The notes under the pieces: model-generated
What the model saw: only the letters and a program-made list of their open reading frames with translations
What the model was told of the DNA's origin: nothing
Databases searched by the model: none
Part shown: piece after piece, positions 45,288-57,633 of the stretch
Layout: each line of letters starts with the position of its first letter
Numbering within the stretch: position 1 is the stretch's first letter
Source of the DNA: Agarophyton chilense
Taxonomy: Eukaryota; Rhodophyta; Florideophyceae; Gracilariales; Gracilariaceae
Direction: 5' to 3'
Assembly (NCBI GenBank): GCA_030374765.1
Contig: JARGXX010000006.1
Span: forward strand, 930,001-994,000
DNA length: 64,000 bases
Position numbers and translations under genes: made by a program

Positions 45288-45710
45288 AGTATTTCTAGGT
45301 TTCGTCGTACCTTCACGGTTCACACGAAATTCCAAGAAGGATTGGACGCTTGTACACCTATTTTGTTTCAGTAAATCCCGCTAAGCAATACAGGATACCA
45401 CTATTGGTCACAAATGGAACGACCTAAAAGGAATACGCGTGGTGCGAGCGCCCCGCCAAGCCATAAAGGTCTTAAAGGAGCCCCATCGGCTCAACCGAAT
45501 CTGTAAAACCTCGAGGAGCTGCTCCGGTACCCTCGGGACATAACCGTAAAGGTACATGGTCCGCCGCCTTTGGCAACGGAACCTCAAAGGGAATTACCAA
45601 TTGAGGTTGCAGCGGAGGAGCTATGGCCTCAGCTCGAATAGTGAGCGAAAGCGCTCGTCACCCTCGCGGTCGAAGATGCATTAACTGTAAAGGAGAAGTC
45701 GGATACCCGG

Positions 45711-47661
45711 ATGGTTCCGCACTCAATGGACGTCGATGCATTTACCCGTATTGTGGTTGACCGAGCAGCTCAAGAGCTATCGGACAGGATACCTGAAATG
45801 GTGAAACAGTATCTCTTTACAGATGCTAGGGAGCATGTTTACCGCGCTGTGCAGCACCTTTGGGTTTCCGAGGGATTCGCAGAATCCCGACCTACACAGG
45901 TGAACATCGCAAAGCGCATACCGCAAGGGTTCCAAATGGGTCATTCCACCCATTTCAAACACTTACCTACAGATAGTGAGTACCTACAAGGTCCAAGTCA
46001 GAGTCAAGAGGTCCCGGAGAAGGTAGATCCTCAAGACATTTATCTGCCACCAATTACTGGTTTCGTTCAAAAGGATACCCATGGAGGTGGTCCCAAGGAC
46101 GAAGAGGGGAAAGAATCGAGAGGATGACTCAGACCCCGACTCGTCAGACTCCAGTTCCGATACGAGTTCATCGTCGGATGATGACTGAAAAGGTAAGAAG
46201 AAGAAGAAACCAAACAGGTCGACGAAGAAGTCGTCGAAAAAGAACCGAAAGGGGAAAAAGCGATACAATGAGTCGTCGGAATCTGAGTCGGACACCGAAA
46301 TAGACCTGGAGGTGCACCAACCGTTGAACGATATGTTGACCAAAGCGGTTGATTACAGGACCTATCGGTTGATCAAAAAGTCGTCTGAATACACCCAAGA
46401 GGTTGCTCAGAAGATTACTAAGCACCACAAGAAGCTCAGCTTCCAAATGGGTGTCACAACCTTCACAGGTACGAATCTTATTGCGGGGATTGAGTTTCTA
46501 CAGAAGTTCAAGCTTGTATGTGACCAAAATGGGTTTTCCGAGGGCGCTGCTATGTGGCTATTTCAGTTATACATGAAAGGACAAGCATACTACTTGCTGC
46601 ATAGTAGGCTCCGCGGCAATACCTTAGCGATGAATGAGGATGGCACAGAGATGTTGGAGTCGTATCCAGAAGTGGTCAATTTCCTTTTGGAAACATACGC
46701 CACCGATGAGGTTATAAAAGAGGCCTACTCGGAAGACCTCGCTTACCATCAAAAGGCTGGGCAAACCGAATCGGAGTTTTCGCTCGCGCTGTGGAATCTG
46801 GCAACCCGTGGTGGTAATGTGTTCACTACCTCTAGGTTAAAGTCGCTATTTGCCGACAATGTCGACAAAGCGATCCGTTCCCAGGTACGCAATTACCTGG
46901 CCACTAACCAAAAGGTAGACTACAATCGGCTGGCTCGATACTCTAAGGGCCCTGGAGATACCCTTCGGCTGGGAAAGAGACCAGCCGTGCCTCCAACCTC
47001 GACGGATAAGCCGAAAAGGTCGGTCTTGGAAATTGAAGATACCACAACATCAGAGGGTAGCTCGCACCTCGAAGTACCTACAGGGACTGCTATCCACTTG
47101 GTAGCGACCCAGGGGAGGTTCTCGAAACCTTCGACGGTAGGAAATTGGTTGTCAACGCGTACACCAAACTCGGTACCATCGCCGCCAAGATCGGTGAGCT
47201 CGCAAAGGATGCCGGGAGCGAGCTCTTTTAACTCGCCAACCACATCCTACGCCACTGCTCCTACGAACCAGGTTTCGAAGCCACCCTCAATGGTAACGCG
47301 AGACCCCCAAACTGGAGGCCTCGTTTGCTGGTTTTGTCTCGCGACAGACCATTTGGCAAACAATTGCGCTAACTTACCTCCAGGGATGAGAGACCAGTTG
47401 ATTCAAGCTCCCATGCAGAATCAACAACGCCTGTATGGGTCTTCAACGCAAGCACCAAATAGGTTGCAACCCCGTACACCGGTACAGGTCAATACCATCG
47501 AGGAAACCCCAAACTTGGACTCAACCCCTCCCGTAGAGGAGGAAAACACCGAACTGTTGGCGTATTGGCCGAACCCAACCTGCAAGTGGAAGGCCAATCG
47601 ATACCCAGAACCTTGGAGGTGGAAGAGAACACGTCACAACCAGTTCCGGTTTGTCATATGA
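45711..47661 (+). pseudogene. E2 gag, frameshifted once and with one internal stop
   Basis: Residues 1-138 (45711-46127) form an N-terminal helical domain. A frameshift near 46100 moves to a frame reading a Ser/Asp-rich acidic run, a stop (TGA 46186), then a Lys-rich run (KGKKKKKPNRSTKKSSKKNR) and the capsid domain (46312-47661, 449 codons). The capsid block VTTFTGTNLIAGIEFLQKF matches E1. A CCHC zinc knuckle (CWFCLATDHLANNC) sits near 47320-47360. The frame ends at TGA 47659; pol begins in another frame directly after, as in many gypsy elements, but both frames have stops there. Confidence 0.75.
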
Positions 47662-47666
47662 AGTAA

Positions 47667-50600
47667 AACATCTATAAAGTACGTGCTTCAGTTTGTTTCT
47701 CCGATCGCCTTTCGGTTCCGGTCACATGCATGTTGGATACGTGGGCCGGCCCAATCGTTCTGAACTCCCGCGTCATACCTGGGGCGGTACTTCGGAACTT
47801 GAGCCGACCTCCCGACAACAACCCGCTGGTGGATGCAAATGAGCGCCCATTGAACCTTCGTGGTATGCTCACCACTGTAGTGCAGCTCGGAAACCTCAAG
47901 GTAAGACTGCAATTCTTTGTTGTGGACCGTTTACCAACAGACTGCCTACTAGGTACGAACTTCATCGACAGACATGTCAAAGCAATCCTTCCTGGTTCCC
48001 ATACCGTCGCCTTACGTCAGAGGGAACCAATTGCCATTTTAGGTAATACGGAAACCAAACGGGGATGGTTCGTCGAACCGAAGAAGACGATATCCACCGA
48101 AACGGTCTCCATCAAAGTGCGCATTACAAAACAGGTTGTTATCCCGCCAATGCACCATATATTGGTACCGTTGTCTTGTGCGACCCCCGGGCTGGTCATA
48201 CTACTAAACCATCCGAGGTTAGCACATCGACAGCTCACCTTGATGGCCAACGGGATTGTCGACTACATCCCAAATCAACCCTTTAAGGTGTGTCTCAGTA
48301 ACTTCAGCTGTCACGACGTGAAGCTGCCGAAAAATACCAATGTTGGCATCGCACTACCGGCACCACAAGGTGTCTTCACCGTAGCTCACACTGATCTCGG
48401 CGAGGTCTCCTTCGATAAGGAAGGGGGATGCGCAAATGCGTCCACAACCACAAAGGTATCGATAAATACCAACTTGGAAGCAATGCTAACCGATTAGGCA
48501 TTGGTAGAAAAAGAAAAGGAACCTGACCCTAAAAGGCAATGGCAAGATAAAGACCAGATCGGTGAAGATAACGGCGAACTGCGGAGCCGTATTCTCGACA
48601 TTCTGGAGGAGTTTGAAACCATGTGGTCAGGCCATCCGGGCCAAATTAAGGCCACACAGCATCGAATCGAGCTCCTCCCTGACTCGAAGCCGATTTATCA
48701 GGAACCATACCGTGCGGGTCCGAAGGCGAGAAAAGTAGAACTCAAAGAAGTGGAGCGAATGCTCCATGACGGTGTAATTGAACCAGCCAAGTCAGATTGG
48801 GCTAGTCCCGTGAGTCTGGTTCAGAAGAAAGGAGATAACCGTATGAGATTCTGTGTGGACTACAGGAGGCTCAATAGCGTGACCGTCAGGGACTCGTACC
48901 CGATACCTAGAATGGATGAGTACATCGACTCCTTGGGAGATGCGCAGTTATTTACCACGTTGGATGCCAATTGTGGTTATTGGCAGGTCCCTGTAGGTGA
49001 GGAAGATCGAGACAAAACGACCCTCACGTGCCATTCAGGTTTGTTCCGCTTCACGCGGATTCCATTCAGGTTGCCCAACGCTCCAGCCACCTTTCAAAGG
49101 GCGCTGGACATCATCCTTTCGAAGGTTAAGTGGACAACCGCCTTGGTATACATCGATGATGTAATTATCTACTCCAGATCTGTAGAAGAGCATTTTTCTC
49201 ACGTACGCACCGTATTAACCCTCCTAGCTGAGACGGGGGTGGCGCTGAAGCTACGCAAATGCGTCTTCTTTACCAGACCGGTTGAATACCTGGGGCACAT
49301 CATAGGCCCTGGTACCCTAGAGGGTGCGCCGAGCAACACTAAAGCCTTACAGGAGGTCAAGTTGACATGATCCCAGACTGGCGTACGATTCTTTATAGGT
49401 TTATGCAACGTCTATCGTCGCTTCGTGAAGGGATTCGCGAAAATAGTGGCTCCCCTCAACAAGAAGCTCCAGAAAGGTGAACCTGAACGGTTTGAGAATC
49501 TATCGAACGACGAAATGGATACCTTCGAGGAATTGAAACGAGCGCTGTTGTCGCCGCGAATCTTAGCGTTACAGAAAACAGGTCTACCGTACACGCTGGA
49601 TACAGATGCACCCCATGCCCAAATTGGTTGTTGTCTCATGTAGAAGCAGCACAACGGAGACAAATTATCTATAGGGTACTGGAGCCTCGCTATGAATGAG
49701 GCGGAGCAGAACTACATGGTAACAGAGAAGGAATGTCTAGCAGTAGTGTGGAGCATGTTGATGCTCCGTCCATACCTTAATGGTGATCGCTTTACGTTGC
49801 ACACGGACCACGACGCCTTAAGGTGGATCCGCGGACTCGCAGATGCGTCTGGTAGACTTGCCCGTTGGAGGTTGAGACTGTCAGAGTTTGAATACGAAGT
49901 AAAGCACCGTCCAGGTATCAAGCACAACATAGCTGATGCTATGTCATGCTTGAACACCTCAGAATTAGAGACAGAACCTGTGGAAGATGATATCCCTTGC
50001 ATTTTGGTGTCATCAAACCAAAATGGTACCGGCGAACAACTAGAAGGATGTTGGGACATACCTGAAGAAGGTGCCTTGCGGAACACCGACATGGCAACGT
50101 AGATACTGATCCTAAAGGAAAAGAACTTCATGCCCGTAACCCGAGGGGAATTCCTACAAGAACAGGCCCAGGATGCGTACTGCAGAACCCTGGCTGACCA
50201 AATTGGTTTCAAAGCATCACCATTCAATGTGGACCACAATGGGCACATCGTGAGAAGGTCAACTTTGGATGGTAGCCTTCTAAAGGTGGTTCCAAAGGCA
50301 ATGCGCCCGAGAGTCTTCTATCTCGCGCACTACCCGCGAGTACCGGGACACCTCGGTGCCACCAGGATGTATTACACCTTGAGGCAACAGTTATACTGGC
50401 CTTATATGGCCCATGATGTCTATACCTTTGTAGGTCAATGCGAATCTTGTGTTCGTACCCGCGGTGGTATTCGAAAGCATCGAAAGTACCTCAAGCTGTT
50501 TCCAGCAGCGGGTCCACAGAAGTTTGTTACGATAGACCTTCTAGGACCACTTCCCAAGACCAAGAATGGGTATCAGCACATTCTAGTGATCACCGACAGG

Positions 50601-51626
50601 TTCTCGAAGCTCACGAGAGCGATACCATTAAAGGAGACGAAGTCAACCACGCTGGCGATCGCGTTCCTCAACAATTGGGTCTACCCGTAAGGCGCACCAC
50701 TGTACCTACTTACCGATAATGGTTCAAACTTGGCATCGAAGTTCTTCGAAGCAATCTGAAACCTATTGGGTAAAAAGCACTATTTCACTACGGCCTACCA
50801 CCCGTAGACAAACGGACAGGTCGAGCGCTTTAATCACACATTTGTATCAAGGCTACGACACTTTACGGAAGAGCACCAAACTGGGTGGGATGAGCTGTTG
50901 AAACCGCTCACCTATTCCTATAACCTTCAGGTACACCGGTCAACGCAGACCACTCCCTTCGATTTGGTTCTTTCGCGACACCCCCCAGGTATTGTAGTGC
51001 AGGGAGATCATACCACCAGCACTGCAGCTGGCACACTGACCCCTGCCCAGGTCAAGCGAAATACCCTTGTGAGGTTGAGGAGGGCTCTCAAACACGCAGA
51101 GAGCCGCCTTACTGCAGCCCAGAAGGGGTACAAGGCCGACTATGACCGTAGGGTCACCAAAGTGGTCTCTGTGTCGTCGGGACAATATGTCTACATAGAC
51201 AACCCGCCTTCAGGTAAAAGACCACGACCGGGTGATGAAGCGGACGATGAAGCTATTGATAGAGATATTAATTCGAAGCTTCTACCCAAATCAGTGGGAC
51301 CTTATAAGGTATTGAACGCATCAGACCACACCGTTACGGTTGACCAAGATGGAATACCGAATACGATATCAATTGACCGTATTAGGGTTGCTCCTGAAAC
51401 GGTTCAAAATCGCATTGAGGCAGGCCCCTCAGCCCGAGAGCCCAGAGCGGTAGCTCTGCGCACTCGACCCTCGGAGGACCCCACCCCAATTGAAGTGAAC
51501 GATGATCTTCAACGGGATGATCCGGATTACAACTCTCTAACATGGACGAAAATTGAACCTCAAACGGTATCAGTGGGAGTTCCCGACTCGGCTTCCACAC
51601 CCGAAGCTCCCAACTCGGAAAGATAA
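47667..51626 (+). pseudogene. E2 pol: protease, RT, RNase H, integrase; seven stops, no frameshift
   Basis: One frame spans almost 4 kb with stops at 48495, 49368, 49641, 50100, 50688, 50757 and 50805. Protease: LDTWAGP (DTG altered to DTW), then LLGTNFIDRHVKAILPG. RT (48501-49370): SDWASPVSLVQKKGDNRMRF, FCVDYRRLN, TLDANCGYWQVP, LPNAPATFQRALD and YIDDVIIYS, all intact. RNase H (49425-50100): TLDTDAP, LHTDHDALRWI. Integrase (50130-51626): GHLGATRMYYTLRQQLYWPY, CESCVRTR, IDLLGPLP, LTDNGS, VERFNHTF, then the C-terminal region. Catalytic residues of RT and integrase remain. Confidence 0.85.
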
Positions 51627-51850
51627 ATATGAAGAATTTGTTTGCACCATAGTCGCCTTTTAGGAACGCGCCTCTCGACCAGGGATAAGAGCTCGAAAGG
51701 CATCGCCTTCCGCCTGCTTGGTTCGTAATATCTCTAACTACGTGTCTGTCCTTTGATCTTTTGTAGATCGGGACACCAGAGTACAGCTCGCGGGATCCAA
51801 TCCATCGATGTACATGGTGGCGCGCTTTTTCAGTGGAGGAAACATTGCCA

Positions 51851-52512
51851 CAAAGTTAAAAAGCCTTATTCAGACGTACGGAGACCTTGGTTTCTGTTTC
51901 CCCAGGCTTAGGTTGGTTGTCGGGAAGAGCGAGAAGAGCCAACCTAATCGCTTGATTAGCGGCAGAAGACCGTAATAGGGATTGAACGACTTTAAGCTTA
52001 CGACTAACTCTTCCTGAAAAGGTTGGAGATGAACCTCCTATAGATTAAAACTGATCCTTGGCTAGGCCACGTATAAATTACGGTAGCTCAATATAAACTG
52101 GACCCTCGTTCAAACCAAGTAGGTCGGCTTTATCGAAAAGCAAGCACGAAAAACCAAGACGAAGATAAGGCCGCCTCCAGAAATGAAATGGTTACAGAGG
52201 AAAAGATGCATGTAATTGATGAAATTCTTCACTTTACCAGTGTCTAAGGGTGCACGATGCAGTGAGGAGTCCTCCAGCAGACAATATTTGTATGTTACTA
52301 GTTTTTGGTGTGCTTTCTTCGGCTAGTACTAGTAGGGACTAAACCATTGGTAGATAACGACCGTTTAGAACATGGCGAGTGCCCTCGTTGACCATCAGCA
52401 GTTGTCAAATCTGATGAGATCGACCCATTCGAATGTGAGAATTCAGTGAAGACCGAAAGGAATCCTAGTAATCAGAATCGTAATCATCTTACTTCTTACA
52501 CATTCGAAGATT
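51851..52512. other. No gene seen
   Basis: This is non-coding DNA beyond E2; no LTR or repeat recognised. Confidence 0.4.
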
Positions 52513-52896
52513 TTAATCCTTTTTCGGGTGATTCGAGTTCTGAGCGACAGCATTCGGATTTGCTTGGAAGTTGTCACCTATCAAGTTGGTTTTCTTTAAC
52601 GTTTGCAGACGCGAACTGACAAGATGGAATCGGATTCCATCGTTCTTCACATGAACAGCTGGACCACTGCAGCATTCCATGAAAACGCTGACATTCGCCC
52701 ATAAAAGATGCAGATTCTTTGGTATTTTTTTCACGGAAGCCGCATTGAACTTGCCCTGCATAACTTCAAACTCTTCTACGAGCATATTATGAGGTTCACT
52801 CAACTCAGCGAACTTTTTGCACAGGTGACCATCATTTTTAATATTGAATTCTCTCTCCTTAAACATTACTGAAAATAAAAGGACGTGCATATCCAC
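52513..52896 (-). CDS. Hypothetical 127-residue ORF
   Basis: This is an uninterrupted minus-strand ORF with even composition (MDMHVLLFSVMFKEREFNIK at the start, lysine and aspartate at the end). There is a possible helical region in the first half and no signal peptide or known motif. It lies between E2 and the MITE-like element and could be a small host gene or a fragment of an unrecognised element. Confidence 0.3.
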   Translation of the reverse strand: MDMHVLLFSVMFKEREFNIKNDGHLCKKFAELSEPHNMLVEEFEVMQGKFNAASVKKIPKNLHLLWANVSVFMECCSGPAVHVKNDGIRFHLVSSRLQTLKKTNLIGDNFQANPNAVAQNSNHPKKD

Positions 52897-53436
52897 GGTA
52901 GGATTCGGCCTCTGTCCAGTAATGGGTCAGTCATTTGACGCCTTCGGCAGTGTTTTTTGACTCTTCGGAATGCCCTGGCCCCTACATTTGACTTTAGAGT
53001 AAATATTAGGAGCAGCTCCATTGACGAACCTCTTCGAAGGATTACCTTCTATGGCGGGGTCATGTCAGGTAGGGAACTACACCGCATTTAGGCGGGATTG
53101 GCCTCAGACGATCGTTCGGGCATATTTGAGAATTCCACCTATATGCGGGTACTCAATTTCTTCCACAAAGAGCTAACAATCGACGAAAGCGGAAACTAAT
53201 ATAAAAAAGAACTGAAACAGAAGTATGGGGATCACGCTCTGGTTCAAAAACAGAAGATGGGCTTATGTCTTTCTGAGTAGGGAGACGACTTTGTGATGAA
53301 AGATTTGCAGACTGAATGACACGAAGACGTTCGGTATCTTCCACTACGGAGAAATAGCACAGCAGCAGACCCTCCCCAGAAATTCATGACGACATTAGGG
53401 AGTAAGATTGAGGCAAACCAGAACGGAAAGCGTTCA

Positions 53437-53753
53437 TCTGTGTTTTCGGAATGCTAGTTGGGTGCTTATATATCTCGTGAATTTATCCATTATTTTTCTC
53501 ATATTTGGAATACTCATCAAGAAATACGTGGTGCGGGGGCTAGTTTAACATTCCATAATGCTAGTTTGGATATTTCAATCTAAAAAGTAGAATTTCTAAC
53601 TGTTAAAATAGCACATCAAGCATGTATCATTAGAAGATAAACAGAAATATGCAAAAAAAAATGTATAAAATCACGAGATATGCTTTAAAAAAGGACTGAA
53701 CTAGAATAAAAATATAATAGATAGCACTTATACTGGCATTCCGAAAACACAGA
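53437..53753. mobile_element. MITE-like foldback element with 22-bp terminal inverted repeats
   Basis: TCTGTGTTTTCGGAATGCTAGT at 53437-53458 pairs with ACTGGCATTCCGAAAACACAGA at 53732-53753 (21 of 22 inverted). A second, inner inverted pair TATCTCGTGA (53471) and TCACGAGATA (53671) lies within. The 273-bp interior is AT-rich and non-coding. The flanks (GTTCA and CGCGA) give no clear target duplication, so the superfamily is open. Confidence 0.75.
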
Positions 53754-53799
53754 CGCGAAGAGTTCAGAGGAAGGACTAAGTCTAATTGTATTGGTGCAA

Positions 53800-54250
53800 C
53801 GGGAGTACTCAGCCACGAGAGTGGAAAAAAGGGGGAAGGGAGTCACGCAGTATGGCCAGTGGGCCGGTGGGCCCGGGAGCCAAAGTAATCGAAGTAGAGA
53901 AACCCTACACAGGGACGAGAATACGTAACTAATAATATGTAGACGCTAGCAGCGGTAGCACCTTTTTTGAAGACGCAGGGTGGGTAGGTCTACCGTGGAT
54001 AACGCAACACAACCTTCGAAGACAGTCGTAGGGCGCAAAAGCGGATAAGACTTTGAGCCACAAGAACTTGGTAGGGGAAGATTTACCAAGCGGCATGGCG
54101 AAATCGCCGAGCCACTATATAGCGTTGTAGCGTAGACTACTATAGGAAATTTCCTACCTTAGAAAAATGTAAATAATAAAGTATACAAACTAACGAGCAG
54201 TGCGTGGGGCACACGTTTACGCCACATGTGCACAACCAGTCCGTCGGAAA
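53800..54250 (+). repeat. Diverged repeat, copy 2
   Basis: This is the partner of 44090-44510 in the same orientation, with gaps. The shared ordered blocks are the only support; I estimate divergence as high. Confidence 0.4.
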
Positions 54251-54539
54251 TGATGCTCCATAATAGGTGCAACACTCATATCAACGCGCAAGAAGTAAAA
54301 ACTCTTAAATCGTAGGAAACCATCTTCACGAATGTTGCACTTTAAAAACGACGCAGGCATTTTAATACCAATTATTATGGTGGATTACATTAATCAGAGA
54401 GAATGCATTTCTCTTTTTCATAAACAAGGATTTCAGAACCAGTATTTTATGGATTACTTCCATTTAAAAATCTAATAACTCTCCGGACAACCCTGAGTAT
54501 CAAGCCCGAAGTGTTTTTTATATCGGTTCAAACGGTGTA

Positions 54540-54680
54540 CAACAACTGGGCTCGCGCTGTATCAACAGATTGTGAAAATCATGTAGACCCTTTTACGTTC
54601 GCTCTTACCTACAATAACCAAGCTCAAAACGAGACCCCGACATTCGAGAGTAGTTAACAACCATAAGGTTGCCGAGCTAT
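54540..54680 (+). pseudogene. Possible gypsy integrase fragment
   Basis: A short plus-strand stretch reads YNNWARAVSTDCENHVDPFT, then FALTYNNQAQNETPTFES, resembling the W-x-x-x-...-PLTYAYNxQVHxST block of gypsy integrases (see E2 50898 onward). Stops follow. It is too short for more. Confidence 0.3.
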
Positions 54681-55432
54681 ACATTGGCTCGACATTTGAG
54701 ACAATCTCGGAGACCATGGGTATTTGTATGTGCATTGATAACGAACCCAATTATAACGAAAAACCTATGATAAGCAGCTCCCTTAGTGATAACTTCTTCC
54801 TTTGGTTCAGCAGGCACTGAGCAGTAATGCTCTGATAAGGATACAGCACAATGCTTTTAAAACGTTTTGGTCGGTACATATCCTTTCGTTACACGGAAAT
54901 GAGTTCTTTTAGATAAAGACTCACGACCGATAGTGAATTAAAAACATTTACCATACTGTAGAACATCCAACACATATTTTTGTCTTGGAGCAGCTCCAGT
55001 TTCTCCTGTTTTTCATTGAATGATCCAAGAGAGATGCAATCAGTCATTTTATTCACAAAAGAGAAATGTTCGAAAACTGTCTCCAAAAACCCGCAACAAT
55101 TTCTTATTTACATCTTGATTAGCAGTGATGACTCCGAGCTATTTAGCGCCAACGTCTTCATGAAACGCGTACAAAGAGGCTGTGGTTGCGCGAATATAGA
55201 ACCAAGAAAATTTTTCTGGAAACGGTAGAAATACACGAAGGCTTAGCTCTGCGTTGCAGCGTGAGTAAGCCGCTAGATGGAGATAATGGTCTTGGTTATC
55301 AACGCCTTCAAACATACACTATCAACGAAACTTTTTTGACTGATAGCTACCCGTTTTAGAATAGTGCTATCTGATTGACGATAAGCCACAAGCTCTATTC
55401 AAAAAAGATGGAATCGGCGTTTAGGGGCTTTT

Positions 55433-56232
55433 ATGTCGATTTTGCTTTGGGTTTTAGTTTTTGCTCTTCTGCGATCATACTTTTCGATATTTTCACGGAC
55501 GTCAAAAGTAGACCACTGGCTTTCATTTGCAGTAAAAAGTACGGATTACGGGAACAAAACCATGATGGATCATCTCAATAATTATCTGGAGACGAACCAA
55601 GGAAAAGGGGGTATGTCTCTGTATCATAAGAAAACAGATGAGAATTATTCGGGACTGCTGGGAACCTACGTAAATGATTCTCTACTTTGCGGGAACGAAT
55701 AATTTTTAAAGCACTCTGGAAAGTTTTTATAAGTATTCAAATCATGGAAAAAAGAGTTCGATAAATTCAAGTTCTCAGGAATGAATATTAAAACGAAAAG
55801 AAACGATTTCGTTATTGATCAGAAGGACTACATCACTAAGCTCCAACTGCTCACAAGCGTCGAATACAAAGCCTTTCGTTCCCTAGGGGCGAAATTGCCT
55901 TGGATATGAAATTCAAGACCAGATATCTGCTTTATTAAGATCAAGCTTACTCAAATAACGGACAAAGTCTTTTCAAAGGATCAAGTCAAGCTATTCAACA
56001 ACAAATCTTTTTCCTGTTTTCAGAAATCAAATCACCAACAACTCACATTTAAAAAACTTGATTTTCAGAGCTTGCGCCTACAGCTCTAATCAGATTCTTT
56101 TATTGTCAATAATGACGATCGAACATCGCAACTTGGATATACTGGTTTGCTTGCGGACGAGCACCACAGTTGCAACGATCTTCATTATTCCAGTTACAAA
56201 AGCAGAAGAGTAATTAGAAGTGCACCGACTAC
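55433..56232 (+). pseudogene. Copia RT-RNase H C-terminal relic
   Basis: Plus-strand frames give KGGMSLYHKKTDENYSGLLG, TYVNDSLLCGNE (VDD catalytic site altered to VND), then FKFSGMNIKTKRNDFVIDQK, FRSLGAKLPWI, a SRPDICF block and RNase H (DRTSQLGYTGLLADEHHSC, SSYKSRRVIRS). This is the fungal-type copia layout. It ends at the E5 LTR at 56233, so it was probably truncated by that insertion. Stops are throughout. A similar integrase/RT relic on the other side of E5 is not its direct continuation. Confidence 0.6.
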
Positions 56233-56519
56233 TGTGTTTACTAGTATCGAAGTCTGTGATGGATGATATCGCTTACTATGTTATTATCGCCTACTCTGCT
56301 GTGATAGCTGCAAGTCCTTTGTCGTGAATTATTGATTAGGCCTGCTCGCTTGGTTGTGTGTTTGCCTCGAACTGTACTTCGGTTCTGTCTTACTTATAAG
56401 TTACATCTTGCACCAGTCTGAGCCTTTGATGAAGAGAAAAGGCGACATCGTTCCGGAGACTGTTTGTTTGTTACTGTAAACGTTCTTTAGATCTCTTGTT
56501 CACTTATTCCAGCCTTTCA
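56233..56519 (+). repeat. E5 5' LTR
   Basis: This is 287 bp, TGTGTTTACTAG to CCAGCCTTTCA. The match to 62131-62417 covers the whole length. Confidence 0.88.
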
Positions 56520-56521
56520 TT

Positions 56522-56535
56522 GTTATGGGCCCAGA
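56522..56535 (+). promoter_or_regulatory. E5 primer-binding site, initiator-tRNA anticodon type
   Basis: GTTATGGGCCCAGA begins two bases after the 5' LTR. It is complementary to the initiator tRNA-Met anticodon arm and matches the E4 site, though the LTRs of E4 and E5 are unrelated. Confidence 0.8.
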
Positions 56536-56814
56536 AAGTTCGTGGTCTGACCAACTGTAGCGCACGCCACCCACCACAATTAGGATAGCACCAAAACTAG
56601 ACACAAGCATTGTGGGTAGCGTCCCAATCCAGGACACAGTAAACACCCCCGATAAGTGTTTAAGACTGCTGTAAGTTACATCTCAGTAAACGAGGGCATC
56701 GAACCCACTACACTACAACTTTGATTTTTCGTTGACGCCAACCGCTGCGGCAACAGCACACCAACCCAACCGTCCGAGGTTCATATGGGACGTTCGTAAC
56801 GTTCCGTGGAGCGA

Positions 56815-57560
56815 TGATAGGTAACGAAGAACACTACGCTTCCGTGGTCTCGCAATGGGAAACTTTTCACGATCGTCTTGAAGCTACAAATAGTCACAAG
56901 TTACCTAGCAATCTCCGTGGAATAATGTTACAGTCCCAGCTATATGGTCGCCCCCGTTACATATGCAAGATGCAAGTCTATCGCACAATAACAAGTTGCT
57001 TCTGATGAAGGGGTTGCCGCTATTGTTGCCGTTATTCACAAGCTTGACCCGCTTGCTGTTCTGTGCTACGTCTATCATGATTTTGTTGCACTACTTACAA
57101 CCCGAAGAGGCAACAATAAATTTTTCAAAACGTTTGAATCCCGCTTTCAAGCCCAGATATCAAAGTTGCACGCACATGGATTGGAGGTAAATTTTTTCTG
57201 ATACTGTTATAGCACTCACTCTCTTAGCTAACGCCGAAGTTGATGTTACTCAACGTATTTCTGTGCTAGCCAACTCTGCTCCCAGCACAAGGGATTTTAC
57301 TGAAACTTCCGATACTGATCGTCTCTGTTCTTTGAAAATGTGAACGACCTCCAGCTTCTTTGTCAAAGTCTCCTGCTGTCATCTCTAATTCTGCCGCAGC
57401 TTCTTGTTCATACTCTAGATCATCACGTACGCGTAACGATAAACAACAGAGATTTATTCCCAAAGAACTGGCAGATCTCAAGTCCCTTTCTAAATGTAGA
57501 AAGTGCTTAAGTTTGGAAATTGGGCTAATGACGATAACGAGAATGGAAGTCTGAGTAATG
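56815..57560 (+). pseudogene. E5 gag, frameshifted
   Basis: The start at ATG 56815 gives MIGNEEHYASVVSQWETFHD and a RLEATNSHKLPSNLRGIMLQ region. After a frameshift come IVAVIHKLDPLAVLCYVYHD and TRRGNNKFFKTFESRFQA, homologous to the gag fragment at 25976-26506. The nucleocapsid end has CRKCLKFGNWANDDN (57490-57540), a CCHC-type knuckle whose His is Asn and whose last Cys is Asp. It is inactive. Confidence 0.7.
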
Positions 57561-57633
57561 GTGCTCCTGTCTATGATGTTCCGAAGGACAAGGCCACGGA
57601 GAAGAAGACTTTGACGTTCAAACTCGCTTTCAT

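Larger units (their letters stand above)
44775..51850 (+). mobile_element. E2: Ty3/gypsy LTR retrotransposon of the E1 family, degenerate
   Basis: The gag, protease, RT, RNase H, integrase order is on the plus strand and each part aligns with E1. The primer-binding site is identical to that of E1. The 5' LTR end is set by ACGACA before the primer site; its start at 44775 (TGTTGT, an imperfect inverse of ACGACA) is a guess. No 3' LTR copy was found, so the right boundary (near 51.7-51.9 kb) is approximate and the element looks 3'-truncated. Pol is one frame with seven stops. Confidence 0.75.
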
